From assembly GCF_030010625.1 (NCBI RefSeq), contig NZ_JASCXN010000008.1:142908-206907 (forward strand): a stretch of 64,000 nucleotides of DNA. Reading direction: 5' to 3'. This DNA is from Streptomyces sp. CC208A. Its GTDB lineage: Bacteria; Actinomycetota; Actinomycetes; Streptomycetales; Streptomycetaceae. A model generated the notes under the pieces. That model had not been told where the DNA came from and did no database searches. It was given only the letters and a program-made list of their open reading frames with translations. A program made the translations under genes and the position numbers. Shown here piece after piece: positions 60,441 through 64,000 of this stretch (within the stretch, counting starts at the first letter, position 1; every line of letters starts with the position of its first letter).

Positions 60441-60896
60441 ATGGACGATCAGGGCCCGGCGAAGGAACTGGTCCACCTGCTGCGCGCGGTGACCGTGGAA
60501 CTCGACCTGCTGGGCGCCGAGTTCGCCACGCGCCACGGGCTGCACCCCACCGATGTGCGCGCACTGGTCCACCTGCTGGACGCGGCCCGGGCCGGTACCC
60601 GCCCCACCCCCGGCCGGCTCGGTGAGCAACTGCGCCTGAACTCCGCCGGAACCACCGCCCTGGTGGACCGGCTGGAGCGGCTCGGGCTGGTCCGGCGCAC
60701 CAGGGACACCACCGATCGGCGGCGCGTACTGCTGGAGGTGGAGGAGAAGGCCACGGAACTCGGCTGGGCCTTCTTCGGACCGGTGATCGGTGAAGTGGTG
60801 AAGGCCGCCGAGGGTTTCGAGGCAGAGGAGTTGGAGACGGTACGCCGCTTCCTGGCCTCGGTCCTGGAGTCCGTCAGCCGGGTCCGCCCGTCCTGA
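60441..60896 (+). CDS. MarR family transcriptional regulator
   Basis: 151 residues from ATG 60441 (AAGGA six bases upstream; ATG 60435 is too close). Winged helix: HPTDVRALVHLLDAARAG, LGEQLRLNSAGTTALVDRLERLGLVRRTRDTTDRRRVLLEV. It likely binds the TATCTCG palindrome and controls itself and the divergent hydrolase. Closely similar in layout to the MarR gene at 1.3 kb (HPTDV, LxLxSxxxTAxxDRLExxG), so the two may be paralogues. Confidence 0.92.
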   Translation: MDDQGPAKELVHLLRAVTVELDLLGAEFATRHGLHPTDVRALVHLLDAARAGTRPTPGRLGEQLRLNSAGTTALVDRLERLGLVRRTRDTTDRRRVLLEVEEKATELGWAFFGPVIGEVVKAAEGFEAEELETVRRFLASVLESVSRVRPS

Positions 60897-60927
60897 AGGG
60901 CGTCGGCGCGGCGGGACGAGAACCGGA

Positions 60928-62085
60928 TCAGGGCAACTGGGGCGGGGTCCAGACGTGGTGCCGGAGGATCATGCGGGTGGCGAGCGAGGAGGGCGTCAAC
61001 CGCATCGCCGTGTTGCGCAGGGCGACGGCCAGGGGGTGGGAGAGCCGCTGGCCCATCCGTCCGGCCTGCCGGGCGGCCCGTGCGACGGCCTGGCTGCGAG
61101 GCCGACGCTCGGCGTCGTAGCGGGCGAGCCCGGCTTCGACCGTGGGCGCTGTGGCGAGCGCGGCAGCCAGGGTGACCGCGTCCTCCAGCGCCTGACAGGC
61201 GCCCTGCCCGAGATGCGGGGTCATCGCGTGGGCCGCGTCGCCGAGCAGTGCCACCCGCCCGACCACGTACGAGGGGAGCGGCGTGCGGAGTTCGTTCACG
61301 TCGTGGTGCAGCACGGCCTCGGGCCGGGTGGCGTCGAGCAGCGCGGGGATCGGGTCGTGCCAGCCGTGGAAGCGCCGGCGCACTTCGGCCAGCGGGTCGG
61401 CGAACCGTGTACGGGCGGGAAGGCTCAGGACCGCATGCCACTCGGCCCGCCCGTCCTGGAAGGCGATGTGCCCGAACTCGGCCCCCTGCCCCCAGGTCAG
61501 CTCGAAGTCCGTGCGCAGTCCGACCGGTCGCTCCGTGATGCCGCGCAGCACCGTCGAGCCGCTGTGGGCCGGACCGGGATGGGCGGGAAAGAGACGGCTG
61601 CGCAGCCCGCTGCCGACGCCGTCGGCCGCCACCACCAGATCGGCGTCCAGCACCGTGTCACGGCAGCCGACGCGAACCCTCCCGGGGCCGATCGGCTCGA
61701 AGGAGACCACCTCCGAGCCGATCAGCAGCGTCTCGGCGGGCAACGAGTCGCGCAGCAACTGGTGCAAGGCGGAGCGGGGAATGCCCGTGATCGGCGTGCC
61801 CACCGCCCTCTCCAGGGCCGCCCCGTCCATCCGGGTCAGCCAACCGCCCCGAGGCGTGCGGGTACCGCCGCTGTACTGGCCCCGCGAAGCACCCCGCACC
61901 GCTTCACCGACACCGAGCTCGTCCAGGGCCCGCAGACCGTTGGCGGCCAGCGAGATGCCCGCCCCCGCGTCGTCGAGCGAGGAGGCGCGCTCGACGACCG
62001 TCACGTCCCAGCCGATACGACGCAGCCCGACCGCGGCGGCCAGCCCGCCGATGCCGCCCCCGACCACCACTGCCGTCCTGCCCAT
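60928..62085 (-). CDS. FAD-dependent monooxygenase
   Basis: 385 residues from ATG 62085 (GGAAGGGGG upstream). AVVVGGGIGGLAAAVGLRRIGWDVTVVER (FAD, Rossmann), VVAADGVGSGLRSRL (DG motif) and VALLGDAAHAMTPHLGQGACQALEDAVTLA (GD motif) mark a group A, PHBH-fold aromatic hydroxylase. Tat or membrane signals absent. Hydroxylates an unknown, probably aromatic or antibiotic-like, compound with NAD(P)H and oxygen. Divergent to a TetR gene with two operators, the classic layout of an inducible degradation or resistance enzyme. Confidence 0.92.
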   Translation of the reverse strand: MGRTAVVVGGGIGGLAAAVGLRRIGWDVTVVERASSLDDAGAGISLAANGLRALDELGVGEAVRGASRGQYSGGTRTPRGGWLTRMDGAALERAVGTPITGIPRSALHQLLRDSLPAETLLIGSEVVSFEPIGPGRVRVGCRDTVLDADLVVAADGVGSGLRSRLFPAHPGPAHSGSTVLRGITERPVGLRTDFELTWGQGAEFGHIAFQDGRAEWHAVLSLPARTRFADPLAEVRRRFHGWHDPIPALLDATRPEAVLHHDVNELRTPLPSYVVGRVALLGDAAHAMTPHLGQGACQALEDAVTLAAALATAPTVEAGLARYDAERRPRSQAVARAARQAGRMGQRLSHPLAVALRNTAMRLTPSSLATRMILRHHVWTPPQLP

Positions 62086-62100
62086 ACCGGACCCCCTTCC

Positions 62101-62116
62101 TTCTACACCTGTAGAA
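62101..62116. promoter_or_regulatory. TetR operator 1
   Basis: TTCTACACCTGTAGAA, a perfect palindrome with TTCTACA/TGTAGAA arms, 16 bases before the monooxygenase start. Confidence 0.75.
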
Positions 62117-62134
62117 AAAGACCCTACCCAATCC

Positions 62135-62148
62135 TCTACAGGTGTAGA
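62135..62148. promoter_or_regulatory. TetR operator 2
   Basis: TCTACAGGTGTAGA repeats the TCTACA/TGTAGA arms of operator 1, centred 33 bases away and 10 bases before the tetR start. Together they would control both divergent genes. Confidence 0.75.
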
Positions 62149-62157
62149 AAGGAGGTC

Positions 62158-62715
62158 ATGGCTTCGGATCGTCGTACCCACCTCGCGGACGCGGCTCTCG
62201 ACGTACTCGCCGACGAAGGGATCCGCGGCCTGACCCACCGTGCGGTGGACCGCCAAGCGGCCATGCCCCCCGGCACCACCTCGGCCTATTTCCGCACCCG
62301 TGCCGCGCTGCTCACCGCACTCGTCACCCGTCTGGTCCACCTCGACCAGACGGAACTGCAGACGATGGCCGAACACCTCCCGCCCCTGCGCACCGTCGAG
62401 GAACTGGTGGACGGCATCGAACTGCTCACCCGCCACCGCCTCACCGGAGAAGGCCGCCGCCGCTCGCTGGCCCGCTACGCCTGCGCCGTCGAGAGCGTCC
62501 GCGACCCCGAGCTGCGCGAGATCCTCGTCCCCCGCGAGAACGCCGGCCGCGAGGCCGTCCGGCAGTTCCTCGCCGCGCACGGCGTGACGGACGTCGAGAA
62601 CCGCACCGACACCCTGCTGGCCTGCATCGACGGCCTGGTCTTCGACCGGCTGGCAAGCAGCGGGGAGGTACCGCGCGAGGCCCTCGAAGGCCTGGTCACC
62701 GCGGCCCTCCGCTAG
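62158..62715 (+). CDS. TetR family transcriptional regulator
   Basis: 185 residues from ATG 62158 with the strong site AAAGGAGG. N-terminal helix-turn-helix: RRTHLADAALDVLADEGIRGLTHRAVDRQAAMPPGTTSAYFRTRAALLTALV. The ligand-binding half (about 60-185) is helical and ends VFDRLASSGEVPREALEGLVTAALR. Likely represses itself and the monooxygenase through the two TCTACA palindromes, released by the monooxygenase substrate. Confidence 0.94.
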   Translation: MASDRRTHLADAALDVLADEGIRGLTHRAVDRQAAMPPGTTSAYFRTRAALLTALVTRLVHLDQTELQTMAEHLPPLRTVEELVDGIELLTRHRLTGEGRRRSLARYACAVESVRDPELREILVPRENAGREAVRQFLAAHGVTDVENRTDTLLACIDGLVFDRLASSGEVPREALEGLVTAALR

Positions 62716-62761
62716 ATGGCGGACCCCACTGGCCTGCTCCCCGCCTGTGCGGGCCCCTTAT

Positions 62762-62773
62762 AAGGAGCTCCTT
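62762..62773. promoter_or_regulatory. 12-bp palindrome after tetR
   Basis: AAGGAGCTCCTT is a perfect palindrome, followed by two copies of CCTTCCCCGGA (from 62770). A weak CCCGC/GCGGG hairpin (62740-62753) precedes it and may end the tetR transcript. Confidence 0.3.
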
Positions 62774-62818
62774 CCCCGGACCTTCCCCGGACCAGCGAAC
62801 GATCTCGAGGCCAAGCCG

Positions 62819-62824
62819 TAGGCT
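62819..62824 (+). promoter_or_regulatory. Leaderless-type -10 before SMI1/KNR4 gene
   Basis: TAGGCT, seven bases before ATG 62832, no ribosome site between. Confidence 0.5.
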
Positions 62825-62831
62825 GCCCGGC

Positions 62832-63398
62832 ATGGCGCGATTCGACGAGGTCTTGACGACGTTCTGGGCCAGGGGTGGCGGTGGTGCCGGCAGCATTCCG
62901 CCGCCTCTGACGGACGCGGCGGTGAGGGAAGCCGAGGGCGTGCTCGGCGTGACGCTGCCCGCGGCCCTGCTCGACCTCCTGCGGGTCCAGAACGGCGGCA
63001 TCGCGGCCGCCGATCACGATGCGTTCCCCACCCGTCGGCCGACCTCGTGGAGCGAAGACCACGTTCCCTTCGACATCCTGATGGGCATCGGGAGGTACGA
63101 GGAGACGACGTCGCTGCTCGACACGCCCTACCTGGTCACCGAATGGGGGCTGCCGTCGCCGATCGTGCTCCTCTCCGGGGACGGGCACTACTGGATCGGT
63201 CTCGACTACCGGGCCTGCGGCCCGGACGGCGACCCCTCGATCACCTGGTTCGACGCCGAGCTCGGCACCGAACTCGCCCTGGCCGGTGACTTCAGGACGT
63301 TCGTAGAGGAACTCACCGCAAGCAGCGCTTTCACTCTCGACTCCGACGACGTCGCACCGGGTGGAAGCCGGCGCAGCAGTCCTACGGGAGCGCTCTGA
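62832..63398 (+). CDS. SMI1/KNR4 family protein
   Basis: 188 residues from ATG 62832. ITDAAVREAEGVLGVTLPAALLDLLRVQNGG, VPFDILMGIGRYEETTSLL, WGLPSPIVLLSGDGHYWIGLDYR and the DPSITWFDAE strand are typical of the SUKH (SMI1) fold. In bacteria such proteins often act as immunity proteins against secreted nuclease toxins, but no toxin gene is adjacent, so it may be an orphan immunity gene or serve another role. The end beyond DVAPGGSRRS looks non-homologous, so the original 3' end may have been replaced. Confidence 0.85.
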   Translation: MARFDEVLTTFWARGGGGAGSIPPPLTDAAVREAEGVLGVTLPAALLDLLRVQNGGIAAADHDAFPTRRPTSWSEDHVPFDILMGIGRYEETTSLLDTPYLVTEWGLPSPIVLLSGDGHYWIGLDYRACGPDGDPSITWFDAELGTELALAGDFRTFVEELTASSAFTLDSDDVAPGGSRRSSPTGAL

Positions 63399-63680
63399 GC
63401 CCGAAGCCGCGCGGAGTCGTGCCGGACCAGCAGGGTCGCGAGCTCGGTACGCAGGGCCTCCACGTCGCCCCATGCCTCCAGCATCGCCGTACCTCTCGGC
63501 TTCGTTCCGCGGGCTCGCCCGAGATGTCGGCGCGGGCCAGCTGCTCGGCCTGGCCGACCCGGGTCTGGACTTGCCGCCGCCGTCCTGCATCCTGGCCGCG
63601 CTTACGATCCTTGCCCGCCGGAGGGTACGGGGCGTGGCTGCACGCCCCCGCCCGCTAGGGGAACCCGCAGGGCAACGGAC
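63399..63680 (-). other. Possible gene fragment next to the rRNA leader
   Basis: On the minus strand a protein-like stretch (RRQVQTRVGQAEQLARADISGEPAERSREVRR) leads to an ATG at 63484 with GAGAGG upstream, reading MLEAWGDVEALRTELATLLVRHDSARLRAQS before running into the SMI1 gene. Both look like ends of real proteins cut by rearrangement. No family recognised. Confidence 0.3.
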
Positions 63681-63742
63681 CGCTGTCGGGCGGTCATGGC
63701 ACGGGAAAATCGCCCAGACTCTGCTGCCTACAGAGACCGAAG

Positions 63743-63771
63743 TTGACATGGGATTACCAGATCCGTACTGT
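63743..63771 (+). promoter_or_regulatory. HrdB-type promoter of an rRNA operon
   Basis: TTGACA (63743-63748), a 17-base spacer and TACTGT (63766-63771): near-perfect and the strongest promoter in the window. It lies about 200 bases before a second -10 and the typical rRNA leader. Confidence 0.75.
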
Positions 63772-63954
63772 CCTCCGAGTTGTCCGACGTGAGCACCGAC
63801 CTCGGTCGGCCCCGGACAGCCATTCCGCAAGACCCACTCAGCCTGACGGCTGCGATTCGTCGCGCCGTCTTGCTTTTGTGAGCTTTATGGAATGGAGGAC
63901 CCCAGCCGAAGTGGCTTGGGCGCATGCCGCCCGATTCGCATCGGGGGCGGGGAA

Positions 63955-64000
63955 TCCGCTAAAGTCTCACCCGTCGGAACGGCCCAACGGCCGGGAAGGC
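63955..64000 (+). ncRNA. Start of rRNA operon leader (pre-16S), continues outside window
   Basis: TAAAGT at 63960-63965 serves as a downstream -10. The following TCTCACCCGTCGGAACGG and GGCCCAACGGCCGG resemble the conserved leader upstream of Streptomyces 16S rRNA genes as I remember it. The 16S gene itself should begin a few hundred bases beyond the right edge. Confidence 0.65.

Noticed and set aside
62832..63398. SMI1/KNR4 protein as part of a toxin-immunity pair
   Set aside because: No polymorphic toxin or secretion gene is adjacent in the window; kept as an orphan.

Overview
The window is chromosomal DNA from a high-GC actinomycete, almost certainly a Streptomyces. The support is base composition with strong G/C at third codon positions, many GTG starts, streptogrisin-type and M15-type secreted enzymes, an amphi-Trp protein, SigJ-type sigma remnants, many leaderless-type starts (TAnnnT six or seven bases before the start codon), and an rRNA-operon leader at the right edge. 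I see no CRISPR array, tRNA gene or intact insertion sequence.

Layout. 0-5 kb: the N-terminal third of a secreted polyesterase (cutinase/PET-hydrolase family), an alpha/beta hydrolase, a MarR regulator, a PAS-GAF-PP2C phosphatase and a secreted M15 peptidase. 5-11 kb: a Nudix-like protein, a carbohydrate ABC importer operon (binding protein, two permeases, one with an unusual extracellular insert) and an orphan binding protein without a lipobox cysteine. 10.9-14.6 kb: a PadR-ABC-FtsX efflux-type operon. 14.6-20.5 kb: ADP-ribosylglycohydrolase, amphi-Trp protein, two secreted proteins (one a chymotrypsin-like protease), then a frameshifted uracil-DNA glycosylase and a glutathionyl-hydroquinone-reductase-type gene with an in-frame stop. 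20.8-24.5 kb: an SDR and a three-gene minus-strand set (GTN-repeat secreted protein, DUF5819, HTTM). 24.8-30.3 kb: amidohydrolase, LuxR regulator, sirtuin, VOC protein, methyltransferase and small proteins. 30.5-36.5 kb: a TPR-like protein, an HSP90-type GHKL ATPase and a 1008-residue TPR protein in one direction, the best candidate here for an undescribed multi-protein system. 36.6-43.9 kb: YunG-like protein, vWA and HD pair, lipoprotein, a damaged family 6 polysaccharide lyase and unrecognised gene debris, two GNATs. 43.9-52 kb: membrane protein fused to an esterase, a GH1 beta-glucosidase/MFS operon, MFS and secreted proteins. 52-63.4 kb: aldo/keto reductases, an MFS exporter, a DJ-1/PfpI protein, FabV enoyl reductase, divergent hydrolase/MarR and FAD-monooxygenase/TetR pairs with visible operators, and an SMI1/KNR4 protein. 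63.7-64 kb: promoter and leader of an rRNA operon reading out of the window.

A recurring theme is damage. At least six genes carry single-base frameshifts, an in-frame stop, short deletions or a 13-bp tandem duplication, several at runs of G or C or at short direct repeats. This means either local gene decay or indel errors in a difficult high-GC assembly. The sequence alone does not decide which; reads would.
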